This document shows positions 6,229-15,348 of a stretch of 39,320 nucleotides of DNA, piece by piece. This DNA comes from Fretibacterium sp. Its GTDB lineage: Bacteria > Synergistota > Synergistia > Synergistales > Aminobacteriaceae. The notes beneath the pieces were generated by a model. The model was not told the DNA's origin. It saw only the letters and a list, made by a program, of their open reading frames with translations, and made no database searches. The stretch lies in assembly GCA_012520235.1 (NCBI GenBank), contig JAAYOR010000014.1, positions 1 through 39,320 on the forward strand, in the 5' to 3' direction. The stretch's first letter is position 1. Each line of letters starts with the position of its first letter. Both the position numbers and the translations under genes were made by a program.

Positions 6229-9171
6229 TCACATGGAGTCGTTCCCGGTCTCCTCAAAGATCAGGCGCAGCATCTCCGAGGCGTCAAAAGCCCCGCCTGT
6301 CTCGTCCAGTAGGCCTTCGGCCAGTGCCCGCTTGTGGGCGTGCAGATCCACTATCTTCTCCTCCACCGTATCCTTGGCCACGATCCGGTAGACCGTCACG
6401 GGCCGGGTCTGTCCAATCCGGTGCGACCGGTCGCTGGCCTGGTCCTCCACGGCAGGGTTCCACCACGGGTCCATGTGGATGACAAAATCCGCACCCGTCA
6501 GATTCAACCCCGTCCCCCCAGCCCTCAGACTGATCAAAAAGCAATCCCCCTCCCCACCCTGAAAGGCATCCACACGCCTCTGGCGCTCCCGGACAGGAGT
6601 GGAGCCGTCCAGGTATTGATAGGGGATCTTTTCCTCATCCAGCCAGGCCCGGAGCAGGGAAAGATGGTCCACAAACTGGCTGAATACCAGAGCCCTGTGT
6701 CCGTTCTCACGCAATTCCGTCAGGATGTCCTGAAAAGCCTCCATCTTGGCTGATGGGGCGGCACATTCCGGGGAAAACAATGAGGTGGAGCAGCAGGCGC
6801 GGCGCAGCTTCATCAGGGCAGCAAAGATGTGCATCCGATCGTCTTCCCCCACCTCCTGCAGCTGTTCGACCACAGAGCGGCGCAGTGCTTCATAAAAGGC
6901 CCTCTCCCGCTCCTTCAGCGGGACCCTCAGGGTGACCTCGGTCTTTGGAGGCAGCTCCTCCAGAACCTGCGTCTTGGTCCGGCGAAGGATGAAGGGCTGA
7001 ATCAGTCTTTTCAAGAGCTGCCTCGCCGCCTCGTTCTTATCGCGCTCAATGGGAGTGATGAAACGCCGCGAAAAACTTTCAAACGAGCCCAGATAATGAG
7101 GGTTCAGGAAGCGGAAGAGGTTCCAGAGCTCACTCAGCCGGTTTTCTATCGGAGTGCCCGTCGTCGCAACCTTGAAGTTACCCTTCAACTTCATGGCCGC
7201 GGCGGACCGCTTGGTTCCCATGTTCTTGATGGCCTGAGCCTCGTCCAGGACGATGGTGTGCCAGGGGATAGCGCTCAAGCGCCGGCTCTCGCTTTGGAGG
7301 AGCCCGTAGCTGACGAGGACCAGATCTCTGACTCCCAAGCCGCTCAGAGCCTCCTCCCGATCCCCGGAGGCCAGCTCCCGCACCTTAAGGGATGGGACGA
7401 AACGCGCGGCCTCGCGGGCCCAGTTCTGGCACACGGAAGTCGGGGCCACGACCAGCGAAGGGCCGGACGAACGGGCTGCCAGCAAAGCCAGGGCCTGCAC
7501 TGTTTTGCCCAACCCCATGTCATCAGCCAGGCACGCGCCGCCGCCCCAATGAGCTAGGCGGCACAGCCATCGGTAGCCCTCCATCTGGTAATCGCGCAGT
7601 TCTCCGCGAAAGCCGGGCGGCAGCTCCGGGCTGAGAGAGGCAGCCTCTGCGACGAGATGCGCCTTCTCCCGCCAGCCTGAACTCGACGACTCCGCGCCCA
7701 CATCCTCCAAGAGCCCGACTGCGGCAGGAGCGACGCGCAGCTCTTCCCCTTTGGGCTCCCCGAGCCCCCTTAAGACCTCCAGCTGCCTTTTCAGAGCTTT
7801 CGTCAGGGCCAGGAAGGAGCCGTCCTGCAGGAAGATAAAGCGCCCATATCCATAATCCAGGCCTTCCAGCAGGCTTTTCATGTCAAGGACAAGTTTTTCG
7901 TTCACCTTGAGAGATCCGGACACGGCAAACCAGTCACGGTCGTCGCGCACCGAAAGGGAAAGAGAGGGCATGGACGAAAAGTCGGGCGACAGGACAGAGA
8001 ACGGCTCTCCCCGCACCCACTCCACCCTCACGGTCTCGCCCAACGCCTGAAGCTGCACAAGGAATTCAAGCGCTAAAGCAGGGTCTGGCAAGCTCCATCG
8101 CTCAGGGGCCAGCTGTTCTCCTTCGGAGAGAGCGGGACAGGCAGACTGAAGGTCTGAAAAAGCGTCCAACTCTGCCTCCAGGGAGCGGACCGTCTGGACA
8201 CGCCGTCCGTTCAGGATCCCAAAGAGATTCACCCCTCCCCGGCCGGGCCTGCAGACAGTGCTCCCTTTTCCGAGAGGACGGACCTCCACCTCCACTTCCA
8301 GCCCCTCTTCCACGAGGTAAAGGCGAACGTAAATGCCCGGGTCCGCCAGCACCATCTCAAGGGCGGAGTCAATACCGGCCAAGTCAGAATGGATGGTGAC
8401 GAAAGAGGAAAGGATCCCCAACGTCTTCAACAGTTTCTCCCGGGCGGAGAAAGGCACTTTGAGGCCCGAGTCGCCCAGGATGCGGGCCATGCGCAGGTGC
8501 CGCTCCTCAAAATGCGTCAGCTTCAAGACGTTCTCAGGGTCCTCTCGAAGGAGGAGTTGAGGGTGCGTCTCCCCATAGGGAACGTTTGTCAGATACAAGA
8601 GCCACTCACTGCGCCCGGAGGAGACCACCAGCCTGGGCTCATCCTCAACCAGATCGACCCTCCTTCCATCGTCCATGCGAAAAAGGAAAGGGTGCCCCAC
8701 AAGCGCCAAGAGGGCCTGAGATACGTCCAGGGAGTACTCCATCCCATAATATCCCCGCACAGCCCTCACCGCAGTTGCGGCACGAAGGTCCTGTTCCGTC
8801 ATGCATCCGACAGTCTGAGGTTCATGACGAAGACGACGGAGGGCCACCCGACGCCCCTTGCTCCATCCTTGTCTCTGCAAGGTCTGTTCCAAGGGGATCA
8901 GTGTGACGTCGTAGACCTGTCTCTCATAGTTAGTCCATTCCAGGCCCCAGGCAAAGCGCTTGCCCTCCAACCGTTTGGCCCCTATGCCGGAGAGCTTCTC
9001 AAGGGACTGCTCCCAATCCCCCAAAAAAACCTCGTCCTCCGGGAACTCGGAGAACCCCTCATAGACGAGCTCCCCATCCCCGACCGGCTCATCGTCATCA
9101 AAACCCTCCATAACGCCTTCTTCCGTCTCAAGGCGCTCCCGTTCCGCTTTTCCGCTTCGTTCAAAATTCAT
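6229..9171 (-). CDS. SNF2-family DNA translocase/helicase-like ATPase
   Basis: The 980-aa protein belongs to the bacterial SNF2 (Swi2/Snf2) ATPases, which translocate along duplex DNA and remodel bound proteins. The C-terminal 460 residues hold the motor: motif I DDMGLGKT (550-557), motif II DEAQ (643-646), motif III TTGTPIENRLSELWNL (about 670-686), then the second RecA lobe with VFSQFVDHLSLL, GGTGLNLTGAD and DQASDRSHRIGQ (arginine fingers). The segment before it, with DWFAVSGSLKVNEK near 413-426, matches the bacterial SNF2-associated domain. The acidic N-terminus is not recognised, and I see no SWIM-type zinc finger cysteines. GGAGG sits 6 nt before the ATG. It is divergent from a uracil-DNA glycosylase, which hints at DNA repair, but bacterial members are mostly uncharacterised. 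Confidence 0.93.
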   Translation of the reverse strand: MNFERSGKAERERLETEEGVMEGFDDDEPVGDGELVYEGFSEFPEDEVFLGDWEQSLEKLSGIGAKRLEGKRFAWGLEWTNYERQVYDVTLIPLEQTLQRQGWSKGRRVALRRLRHEPQTVGCMTEQDLRAATAVRAVRGYYGMEYSLDVSQALLALVGHPFLFRMDDGRRVDLVEDEPRLVVSSGRSEWLLYLTNVPYGETHPQLLLREDPENVLKLTHFEERHLRMARILGDSGLKVPFSAREKLLKTLGILSSFVTIHSDLAGIDSALEMVLADPGIYVRLYLVEEGLEVEVEVRPLGKGSTVCRPGRGGVNLFGILNGRRVQTVRSLEAELDAFSDLQSACPALSEGEQLAPERWSLPDPALALEFLVQLQALGETVRVEWVRGEPFSVLSPDFSSMPSLSLSVRDDRDWFAVSGSLKVNEKLVLDMKSLLEGLDYGYGRFIFLQDGSFLALTKALKRQLEVLRGLGEPKGEELRVAPAAVGLLEDVGAESSSSGWREKAHLVAEAASLSPELPPGFRGELRDYQMEGYRWLCRLAHWGGGACLADDMGLGKTVQALALLAARSSGPSLVVAPTSVCQNWAREAARFVPSLKVRELASGDREEALSGLGVRDLVLVSYGLLQSESRRLSAIPWHTIVLDEAQAIKNMGTKRSAAAMKLKGNFKVATTGTPIENRLSELWNLFRFLNPHYLGSFESFSRRFITPIERDKNEAARQLLKRLIQPFILRRTKTQVLEELPPKTEVTLRVPLKERERAFYEALRRSVVEQLQEVGEDDRMHIFAALMKLRRACCSTSLFSPECAAPSAKMEAFQDILTELRENGHRALVFSQFVDHLSLLRAWLDEEKIPYQYLDGSTPVRERQRRVDAFQGGEGDCFLISLRAGGTGLNLTGADFVIHMDPWWNPAVEDQASDRSHRIGQTRPVTVYRIVAKDTVEEKIVDLHAHKRALAEGLLDETGGAFDASEMLRLIFEETGNDSM

Positions 9172-9225
9172 GTCAAGCCTCCGGTTTTACCGCTAACAAC
9201 CCCTGGGAATATCACATCATAATAA

Positions 9226-9231
9226 TATAAT
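9226..9231 (+). promoter_or_regulatory. -10 element of the SMUG1 gene
   Basis: A perfect TATAAT lies 28 bp before the start codon, giving a predicted leader of about 20 nt. The -35 region is poor (TGGGAA at 16 bp spacing). The surrounding AT-rich island is the only one in the 88-bp divergent gap, so the helicase promoter may overlap it on the other strand. Confidence 0.45.
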
Positions 9232-9259
9232 AGAGAAAATATTTGAAGGGACGGGAACG

Positions 9260-10039
9260 ATGAAGGACCGAGTGAAACAGCAGCAGGAGGCAGTTGAGCA
9301 ACTAAACAGAGGGCTTGAATCCCTCCAGCTCGGAGGAGCCGCAACCTGCGTCTACAACCCGCTCATTTACGCACGAAGCGTCTTTGACGCTTACCTCGCG
9401 CGTTACGGAGCGACACGAAAACGGGTCGTTTTTCTGGGGATGAACCCAGGTCCCTGGGGAATGGCCCAGACGGGAGTCCCCTTCGGCGAGGTGAACGTCG
9501 TTAGAGACTGGCTGCAGCTCTCCGCTCCCATCGGACGGCCCAAGCTCGAACATCCGCAATATCCTATTCATGGCCTTGGCTGCAAACGTTCCGAGGTGAG
9601 CGGCAGGCGGCTCTGGGGCCTTTTTCGTAAACGCTTCGGGAACCCGAAGAGCTTTTTTGAGAAGCACTTTGTCGTCAACTACTGCCCCCTGCTCTTCATT
9701 GCCGACTCCCCGCGTAAAAACGGGACGATGGGCGGGCGCAACCTGACGCCCGACAAACTTCCGGCAGAGGTGCGGCATCCCCTTTACGCCCTTTGCAACC
9801 GCCATCTGACAGACGTCATCGAAGCCCTGGAGCCCACTCACATCGTTGGAATCGGTGCCTTTGCCGAGGCACGGGCCCGTGAGGCCATGGGTGAAGGGCT
9901 CCAGATCAGCCGGGTGCTACACCCAAGCCCTGCCTCGCCTCAGAGTAATCGAGACTGGGAAGGGACGGCCACGCGACAACTCATTGAACAGGGAGTCTGG
10001 CCTCAGGAGTCGCTCAAGGAGCAGACAGATATCGGATAA
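9260..10039 (+). CDS. SMUG1-type uracil-DNA glycosylase
   Basis: The 259-aa protein removes uracil (and in studied SMUG1 enzymes 5-hydroxymethyluracil) from DNA to start base-excision repair. The family signature is nearly perfect: LGMNPGPWGMAQTGVPFGEV (59-78), including the Asn that positions the water, and HPSPASPQSN (221-230), which holds the catalytic His. Human SMUG1 reads GMNPGPFGMAQTGVPFG and HPSPRNPQAN at these sites. SMUG1 is much rarer in bacteria than Ung or family 4 enzymes. The start has GGGACGGG just upstream. The next gene begins 35 bp downstream without a terminator, so co-transcription is likely. The last 10-15 residues look like an unstructured tail. Confidence 0.94.
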   Translation: MKDRVKQQQEAVEQLNRGLESLQLGGAATCVYNPLIYARSVFDAYLARYGATRKRVVFLGMNPGPWGMAQTGVPFGEVNVVRDWLQLSAPIGRPKLEHPQYPIHGLGCKRSEVSGRRLWGLFRKRFGNPKSFFEKHFVVNYCPLLFIADSPRKNGTMGGRNLTPDKLPAEVRHPLYALCNRHLTDVIEALEPTHIVGIGAFAEARAREAMGEGLQISRVLHPSPASPQSNRDWEGTATRQLIEQGVWPQESLKEQTDIG

Positions 10040-10074
10040 CTTACGGACATTATAAAGAATGAGGGGGAAATTTT

Positions 10075-10905
10075 ATGTCTTTTTACACCGTTGACTCACA
10101 AAGCTGCATCCGTTGCGGCCTCTGCAGCCAGGTCTGCACCACGCGAATCATCAAAGCGGACTCAAACGGCCTGCCGTTCATCCCTGAGGAGAGAACCACC
10201 TCCTGCATTCGATGCGGCCAATGCGTTGTCTTCTGTCCCGAGGCTTGCAACAGCCTGGCCTTTCAGGACGGACCGCTTCCGCTCATCGATGCCTCCCTGT
10301 TCCCCAGCCCTCAAAGCGCGGAGACGCTCCTGCGCAGCCGTCGCAGCATCCGAAACTTCAAGGCCCAGCCTGCCCCGCGAGAGCTTCTGGAGCGGGCTCT
10401 GGAGACGGCTCGTTACGCACCGACCGCTCAAAACCTTCAGAGCATCCGCTGGCTGGTCCTGGAGAGCTCGGAAAAGGTCGCTGAGCTGGAACGCCAGGTG
10501 ATCGAATCTTTCAAAGAGCTCTCAGAAAACCCTCCGCTGGGCGTGAGCCCAAAACAGGCTGCAACCCTGAAGGGCATCGTCAAAGTCTTTGAGGCCGGGA
10601 TCCCTATCATCTTTCGAGGCGCACCACATCTGGCCATCGCGATAGCTCCCACAGGCGGCAACTTCACCACTGAGGACGGGGTCGTTGCTCTCACCTATCT
10701 GGAGCTGGCGGCCCACGCTCTGGGTTTGGGGTGCTGCTGGGCCGGTTTCTTCACTCTGGCCTGCCGCGCCTCCCGAACCCTCTGTAACGCTCTTGGACTG
10801 AAGGAGAGCGAGCAGGTCGTCGGCGCTCAGATGTTAGGCTATCCGCTCTACGGACTCAGCAAACGTCTGCCTCCGAGGAAAGAAATCGAGGTCACCTGGC
10901 TCTGA
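10075..10905 (+). CDS. nitroreductase family protein with N-terminal ferredoxin domain
   Basis: The 276-aa protein joins a bis-[4Fe-4S] ferredoxin module to an FMN-binding nitroreductase fold. Cysteine sets are CIRCGLCSQVC (12-22) and CIRCGQCVVFC (44-54). The first lacks the usual proline after its last Cys (CTT), the second keeps it (CPE). The flavin part starts with SRRSIRNFK (about 88-96) and RYAPTAQN, both typical FMN-phosphate and isoalloxazine contacts, and ends with GYPLYGLSKRLPPRK. Such fusions are common in anaerobes, where the clusters probably pass electrons from ferredoxin to FMN; the true substrate is unknown. A good GAGGGGG lies before the ATG. A terminator follows. Confidence 0.94.
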   Translation: MSFYTVDSQSCIRCGLCSQVCTTRIIKADSNGLPFIPEERTTSCIRCGQCVVFCPEACNSLAFQDGPLPLIDASLFPSPQSAETLLRSRRSIRNFKAQPAPRELLERALETARYAPTAQNLQSIRWLVLESSEKVAELERQVIESFKELSENPPLGVSPKQAATLKGIVKVFEAGIPIIFRGAPHLAIAIAPTGGNFTTEDGVVALTYLELAAHALGLGCCWAGFFTLACRASRTLCNALGLKESEQVVGAQMLGYPLYGLSKRLPPRKEIEVTWL

Positions 10906-10938
10906 GCCCCGCCGCTGAGATTTTAAGAGCACCTCCTG

Positions 10939-10972
10939 AAAAAAGCCCCCTTCCGTCCGGAAGGGGGCTTTA
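10939..10972. terminator. bidirectional terminator
   Basis: AAAGCCCCCTTCC (10942-10954) pairs perfectly with GGAAGGGGGCTTT (10959-10971) around a 4-nt loop. On the minus strand it ends in six T, so it is strongest for fhs, while on the plus strand only CTTT follows. It separates the convergent nitroreductase and fhs genes. Confidence 0.85.
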
Positions 10973-11089
10973 CAATGCATAAACAACATCCTCATTCAGG
11001 CTCAGACCTGACGCTCCCGGGCATGCTCAAAGAGAGCTTTGAACCTCCTCCGGAAAGCACTGAAGCCGCTCGGCATTCCCGGCGTTCCC

Positions 11090-12763
11090 TTAGAATAGCC
11101 CGGTTATCTTGCCGTCCTCGTCAACGTCGATGGAGAGAGCCGCCGGTTTCTTGGGCAGTCCAGGCATGGTCATGATGGCGCCTGTCACGGCCACCAAAAA
11201 TCCAGCTCCCGCAGAGAGGCGAACCTCTCGGACAGTGATCCGGAAACCCTCGGGCCGTCCTACCTTCGTAGCATCGTCGGAGAGGGAGTACTGGGTCTTG
11301 GCCATGCAGATGAGCAGGTCGTCTTTGCCCAGATCGTGGATCAGCTCCAGGTCTTTCTCGGCCTGAGGAGTGAAGTCCACGCCATCCGCCCCATAAATCT
11401 CGCGGGCAATGATGTTCATCTTCTCCTTGGGAGAAAGTTTGGCATCATAGATGGGCTTGAAGTTGGAGGGTTTCTCACAGGCCTCGACGACCTTCTGAGC
11501 CAGCTCCGTTCCGCCGTCCCCGCCCTTCGCCCAGACCTCTGCAAGCGCAAAGGAAGCGCCTATCTCCTGACACTTTTTCTCCACCAGCTTGAGCTCGGCC
11601 TCCGTATCCAGAGGGAAGCGGTTGATGGCCACGACGACGGGAAGCCCAAACTTCTGCACGTTCTCAATGTGCTTCTGAAGGTTGGGCATCCCGGCCTCAA
11701 GCGCCTTGAGGTCCTCACCCGTGAGCTCCGTCTTCTTCTTTCCGCCGTGCATCTTGAGGGCACGCACCGTGGCTACGACCACGACCGCGGCCGGCTTCAA
11801 GCCCGCCATGCGGCATTTGATGTTCAGGAACTTCTCAGCGCCCAAGTCCGCACCGAATCCGGCCTCCGTTACCAGATAGTCAGCCAGCTTCAGCCCAAGA
11901 CGCGTCGCTTGAACGCTGTTGCAACCGTGAGCGATGTTGGCAAAGGGACCGCCATGGATAAAGGCAGGAACACCCCCAAGCGTCTGCACCAGGTTGGGGT
12001 TAATGGCGTCCTTCAGCAGGACGGCCATGGAGCCCGCTGCGCCGATATCCGCAGCCGTCACGGGTTTACCCTCATAAGTGTAGGCCAGCACCATCCTGGA
12101 AAGGCGCGCTTTAAGGTCCATAAGGTCCATGGACAGACACAGGATAGCCATGACCTCAGAGGCCACCGTGATGTCAAAGCCGGCCTCGCGAGGCACACCC
12201 TCCGTCCGGCCGCCAAGGCCGATGATGATCTTGCGCAACGCTCGCTCGTTCAGGTCCATCGCACGGCGGAAGACAACGCGGCGTGGGTCGATGTTCAGCT
12301 CGTTGCCCTGCTGGATGTGGTTGTCCAGCATTGCAGCGCAGAGGTTATGAGCCGTAGTGATGGCGTGCAGGTCTCCTGTGAAATGCAGGTTGATGTCCTC
12401 CATGGGGACAACCTGAGCGTAGCCGCCTCCGGCCGCTCCGCCCTTGACTCCAAAGCTGGGACCCAAGGAGGGTTCTCGCAGGGCCACGCAGACTTTTTTG
12501 CCTATCTTCGCCAAGCCCTGAGAAAGTCCTACGCTGACGGTCGTCTTGCCCTCGCCGGCCGGAGTGGGAGTGATAGCTGTCACCAGAATAAGCTTCCCAT
12601 CCGGCTTGTCCTTCAATTTCTTGAGGACGCTTGAGTGGATCTTGGCCTTATACTTGCCATAAAGATCCAGCTCATCTTCACTGACTCCCAATTTTTTGGC
12701 TATGTCAACAATCGGTTCCATCTTTGCTGCCTGGGCAATAGCAATATCACTGGGTACCGTCAT
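11090..12763 (-). CDS. fhs: formate--tetrahydrofolate ligase
   Basis: FTHFS joins formate to tetrahydrofolate with ATP, giving 10-formyl-THF for purine and one-carbon metabolism; in anaerobes it also runs in reverse during amino-acid or formate metabolism. The 557-aa length is standard. The N-terminus [18 protein letters not shown] and the P-loop-like [16 protein letters not shown] (about 65-80) are diagnostic. [20 protein letters not shown] and [13 protein letters not shown] carry further family signatures. The start has AAGGAG about 11 nt upstream. It stands alone on the minus strand, with 115 bp to the next upstream gene, and ends at the shared terminator near 10.95 kb. folD or other Wood-Ljungdahl genes are not in this window. 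Confidence 0.97.
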   Translation of the reverse strand: MTVPSDIAIAQAAKMEPIVDIAKKLGVSEDELDLYGKYKAKIHSSVLKKLKDKPDGKLILVTAITPTPAGEGKTTVSVGLSQGLAKIGKKVCVALREPSLGPSFGVKGGAAGGGYAQVVPMEDINLHFTGDLHAITTAHNLCAAMLDNHIQQGNELNIDPRRVVFRRAMDLNERALRKIIIGLGGRTEGVPREAGFDITVASEVMAILCLSMDLMDLKARLSRMVLAYTYEGKPVTAADIGAAGSMAVLLKDAINPNLVQTLGGVPAFIHGGPFANIAHGCNSVQATRLGLKLADYLVTEAGFGADLGAEKFLNIKCRMAGLKPAAVVVVATVRALKMHGGKKKTELTGEDLKALEAGMPNLQKHIENVQKFGLPVVVAINRFPLDTEAELKLVEKKCQEIGASFALAEVWAKGGDGGTELAQKVVEACEKPSNFKPIYDAKLSPKEKMNIIAREIYGADGVDFTPQAEKDLELIHDLGKDDLLICMAKTQYSLSDDATKVGRPEGFRITVREVRLSAGAGFLVAVTGAIMTMPGLPKKPAALSIDVDEDGKITGLF

Positions 12764-12878
12764 GAAACTACCACTCCTTCTTTTTTATTTATTCTCAGAC
12801 CCTTCATCGTTACCGATGAGTAATGCCATCTTGCCTGGAAAAAGCAAAGGGTTTTCCCGGGAAAGCTGGATGGTTCCC

Positions 12879-13793
12879 TCAAGCCCGGGAGAGCAGAACT
12901 CTCAAAACTGCCTCGTCGTCCAAGGCTTCTCCGAGGGATCCCAAAACCTCCTCATACTCGGTCGTGCCGCCAAGAGAATCCAAAATTTCCCGCATATCCG
13001 AACTCTCCTCCCCAAAACGCTCCGTGAGCAGGCCGAAGAGGATGACCTTTTGGGAAAACCAATTCAATAGCTCTCTTGAGAGAGACCAGACGCCCTCATA
13101 AAGAATACTGAAATGAAAGACCTCCTCCTCCCATTCTTCTACATCGTTGAGAGCATCGGAGAAGGGCTCAGGCTCAAACTCGGGCTCAGGGAAATACCCC
13201 AGCATATAAAAAGGAGCGTTAGGGGCCAGAGAGACAGCCTCCCAGAGGAATTTGCTCAGGGTTGCCTCATCAAGTTCTCCGCCATCCCTGGATGTCATGA
13301 AGGCAGCTGCCAATCGTGAGTAGGCCCAAGCCAGTTTGCGATCCGGGTCCTGCATCGTCTCCTCCAGGACGCGCGCCCAGTCCTTGCGTTCCAGGAGGAT
13401 GCGATAGTAAAGGCTTCTCCCTGACCCATGGTCATCCAGGTCGTAGCAAATAAGTTTTTCGGCAAGCTTGAAGGCGCGCTCGTCCTCCTCCAGGGCAAAG
13501 AGAGTAAAGGCCATCCTCTGCATCAGGGCCAGGTAGATCAGGCCCAGCTCGTCCTCCATAAAATCGCTCTCCTGGACACCCTCCTCGTCCAGATACGAGC
13601 GCGCGCTGTTCATCGCCCGCTCAAGGATATCAAGCCTCTCTTCGTCATCCTCTGTGAGGTCCGCCAGCAGCAAAAGGGCTTGGGGCTCATCCGGTTCCAC
13701 CTCCAGAATCTGATCCAGAAGCTCCTTCACCTCCTGCAGGTTATCCGATTCATAAACATATTCCAATAGCTCATCGTAGTCTATCTCTCTCAT
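12879..13793 (-). CDS. acidic TPR-like helical protein, unknown function
   Basis: I do not recognise this protein of about 304 aa. It is very acidic (many Asp and Glu) and looks all-helical, with TPR-like phrasing such as LQEVKELLDQILEVEPDEPQ and AMNSARSYLDEEG, followed by segments with alternating Leu and acidic residues. There is no signal peptide or membrane segment, so it should be cytosolic and may be a protein-protein scaffold. I chose the ATG at 13793 (MREIDYDELL): it has AGAAGGGG upstream and leaves 26 bp to the preceding gene, whereas the longer form from 13892 would overlap that gene by 73 bp with compositionally odd Arg-rich residues. It probably forms an operon with the secreted protein upstream. 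Confidence 0.75.
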   Translation of the reverse strand: MREIDYDELLEYVYESDNLQEVKELLDQILEVEPDEPQALLLLADLTEDDEERLDILERAMNSARSYLDEEGVQESDFMEDELGLIYLALMQRMAFTLFALEEDERAFKLAEKLICYDLDDHGSGRSLYYRILLERKDWARVLEETMQDPDRKLAWAYSRLAAAFMTSRDGGELDEATLSKFLWEAVSLAPNAPFYMLGYFPEPEFEPEPFSDALNDVEEWEEEVFHFSILYEGVWSLSRELLNWFSQKVILFGLLTERFGEESSDMREILDSLGGTTEYEEVLGSLGEALDDEAVLRVLLSRA

Positions 13794-13819
13794 ACGTCCA
13801 AACCCCTTCTCCGGCTCTT

Positions 13820-14689
13820 CTACCGACTCTGAGTGTCCCAACCGCCGCCGTTCGAGGGCAAAGAGCCCCCGCCGCTCCCTCCGGTATCCCATTCCGAGCC
13901 TGGAGATGGGGATGGCGAGGGCGAGGGCGAGGGCGAGGGCGCACCAGAGCCCGAGTCCAGCTTGTCAGCAGTTGTTCTTGGCTGCCTATCGTCATGTCCG
14001 TCCCGGAAGCCGGGCAAGGAAGCAAAAGAAAGCTTCCCCTGCCAGAAGAGGCCCATAGAACGCACCAGGTCCGCCAGGTCCAAGTCCATGGCGGCGTGCC
14101 AAAAAAAGCCTTTTTCACGCAAGACACGGGCAATGTAAGGAAGACGCCGGGCAAGCGCCTCTGAGGTCCTCTGCCCCGCAGAGGGGACTACCTTCATCCA
14201 TCGATCCGCGACCCAGACCCTCAGCTCCGGCCTGCCCGAACGCCAGGCCACAGGCGTGCGGACCAGGGGATCGTCCAGAACCGCCATATTGTCACACCGG
14301 TAGTCAAGGACCTTGAGGAACTTTGGCATCTCAAAGAGAAGCATCTCGCTGCCGAAAGGAGCAGTTACCCGAGCCAGCCCGAGGACGTCCGTCGGGACCA
14401 CAGACCCCACAAGAACCGTGGTCGGCACCAGCCCTCCAAAGCGATCTGCACGGCCGTACACCCAGCGATCGGGAGCCACCTGAGCGACCGAGAAACCGTC
14501 GAAAGTGGCGTACCACCCGGGGGGGAGCCCCGCCGGCATCCACACCTCAAAATTCATGGCATAAGCCCTTTGGTAAGCAGCCATCACAGGCTGCGCACTG
14601 CCGGCTCCCGCGCAGGACAAGGAGAGCAAAAACACCATGAGCCAGAGCGTCAAGGAATTGCAACGTTTTTTTCCAGGCAAAGTCAACAT
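13820..14689 (-). CDS. secreted protein with C-terminal Pro-Ser repeat
   Basis: This 289-aa protein is not recognised. It has a signal peptide (basic KKR, hydrophobic 13-25, possible cleavage after AGAGSA). A cysteine in LSLSC is near the right place for a lipoprotein, but the -3 residue is Ser, so the lipobox is poor. The mature region is rich in Trp and Tyr, with YATFDGFSVAQ, WVYGRADRFGG and WVADRWMKVVP, suggesting a compact beta-rich envelope domain. The last 60 residues are low-complexity: a run of Pro-Ser pairs, then Gly/Ser-rich sequence. GGAGTAAGGGA precedes the ATG. It is followed closely by the acidic helical protein. Confidence 0.75.
   Translation of the reverse strand: MLTLPGKKRCNSLTLWLMVFLLSLSCAGAGSAQPVMAAYQRAYAMNFEVWMPAGLPPGWYATFDGFSVAQVAPDRWVYGRADRFGGLVPTTVLVGSVVPTDVLGLARVTAPFGSEMLLFEMPKFLKVLDYRCDNMAVLDDPLVRTPVAWRSGRPELRVWVADRWMKVVPSAGQRTSEALARRLPYIARVLREKGFFWHAAMDLDLADLVRSMGLFWQGKLSFASLPGFRDGHDDRQPRTTADKLDSGSGAPSPSPSPSPSPSPGSEWDTGGSGGGSLPSNGGGWDTQSR
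13902..13937. repeat. hexanucleotide (GGCGAG)n microsatellite in coding DNA
   Basis: Four perfect GGCGAG units (13914-13937) are preceded by two degraded ones. On the minus strand they encode alternating Pro and Ser. The unit is a multiple of three, so slippage would lengthen or shorten the Pro-Ser linker without breaking the frame. Confidence 0.85.
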
Positions 14690-14829
14690 TCCCTTACTCC
14701 TTCAGACGAATGGTATGAGAGCGGTTTGAAATCAGGGACCTTTTCCTGCAGCATTTCCCAACAGGCCGCTCCTCAATGTCTCAATTATAACAGCTTCATT
14801 TGAATCCTCCCATAAAGAACTTCATGATG

Positions 14830-14835
14830 TATAAT
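14830..14835 (+). promoter_or_regulatory. -10 element upstream of the 14938 gene
   Basis: A perfect TATAAT sits 102 bp before the start codon in an otherwise AT-rich divergent gap. No good -35 is seen at 16-18 bp. The roughly 95-nt leader holds a small hairpin (GAGAA...TTCTC). Confidence 0.4.
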
Positions 14836-14937
14836 ATAGGGGCTCGAAGGCGCTTGATAATGAGAAATGAAAATTCTCGGCGCTTCCTGAGAGCTTCAAG
14901 TTGCGTCAATCGCTACTAAGTAAGGAGGGATTATCCG

Positions 14938-15321
14938 ATGGTTACCTTTGGTGGTGTCCGTCTCTCAGGCAGAGAGGAGCTTTTTGCAGCGGCTGCCTCC
15001 TCTCTGCAAAAGGCCCTGACTCAGGGCGCTCAGCTGACCGAGGCTGAGAAGAGGGATGCCCTTGATAAGGTGGAAACAGCTCAGGCCAACGTCACGCGTG
15101 CCTCGTTCCGCATGATGGACCGCCATAACGAGATGGTGAAGAAGTCCCAAGAACTTGCAAAAGTGCGCTTCCGACAAAAAGCAATTGAGCAGCGCAACCG
15201 CAAGCGCCGGGAGGACCATTCGGAGCTTCTGGCCAGGATGGCCATTGAGAACGCTGAAAGGTCCAAATTCTTGAACCGCTCCTCGTGGAAGAGACGGGAG
15301 CAGAAAGCCGTGCCCGTCTGA
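14938..15321 (+). CDS. small basic coiled-coil protein, unknown function
   Basis: I do not recognise this 127-aa protein. The N-terminus contains a short hydrophobic/small-residue helix (ELFAAAASSLQKAL), then a long, highly charged helical stretch from about 33 to 120 rich in Lys, Arg, Glu and Ala (VRFRQKAIEQRNRKRREDH), which suggests a coiled coil or RNA/DNA-binding helix. No signal peptide or membrane segment is visible. Expression signals are strong: a perfect TATAAT, AAGGAGGG about 9 nt before the ATG, and a strong terminator directly after. It is thus a monocistronic, probably well-expressed gene, divergent from the Pro-Ser secreted protein. Confidence 0.8.
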   Translation: MVTFGGVRLSGREELFAAAASSLQKALTQGAQLTEAEKRDALDKVETAQANVTRASFRMMDRHNEMVKKSQELAKVRFRQKAIEQRNRKRREDHSELLARMAIENAERSKFLNRSSWKRREQKAVPV

Positions 15322-15348
15322 CGTAAAAGGTCTTCCGAGCACCGAAAA

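Noticed and set aside
11336-12634. 432-codon open frame antisense to fhs
   Set aside because: The fhs protein is unmistakable over the same bases; the antisense translation is rich in His, Arg and Gln without any family pattern.
12803-12870. short palindromes (CATCG...CGATG and TTTCCCGGGAAA) between fhs and the acidic protein gene
   Set aside because: Neither is followed by a convincing T tract on the minus strand, and both are short enough to arise by chance; not called a terminator or operator.
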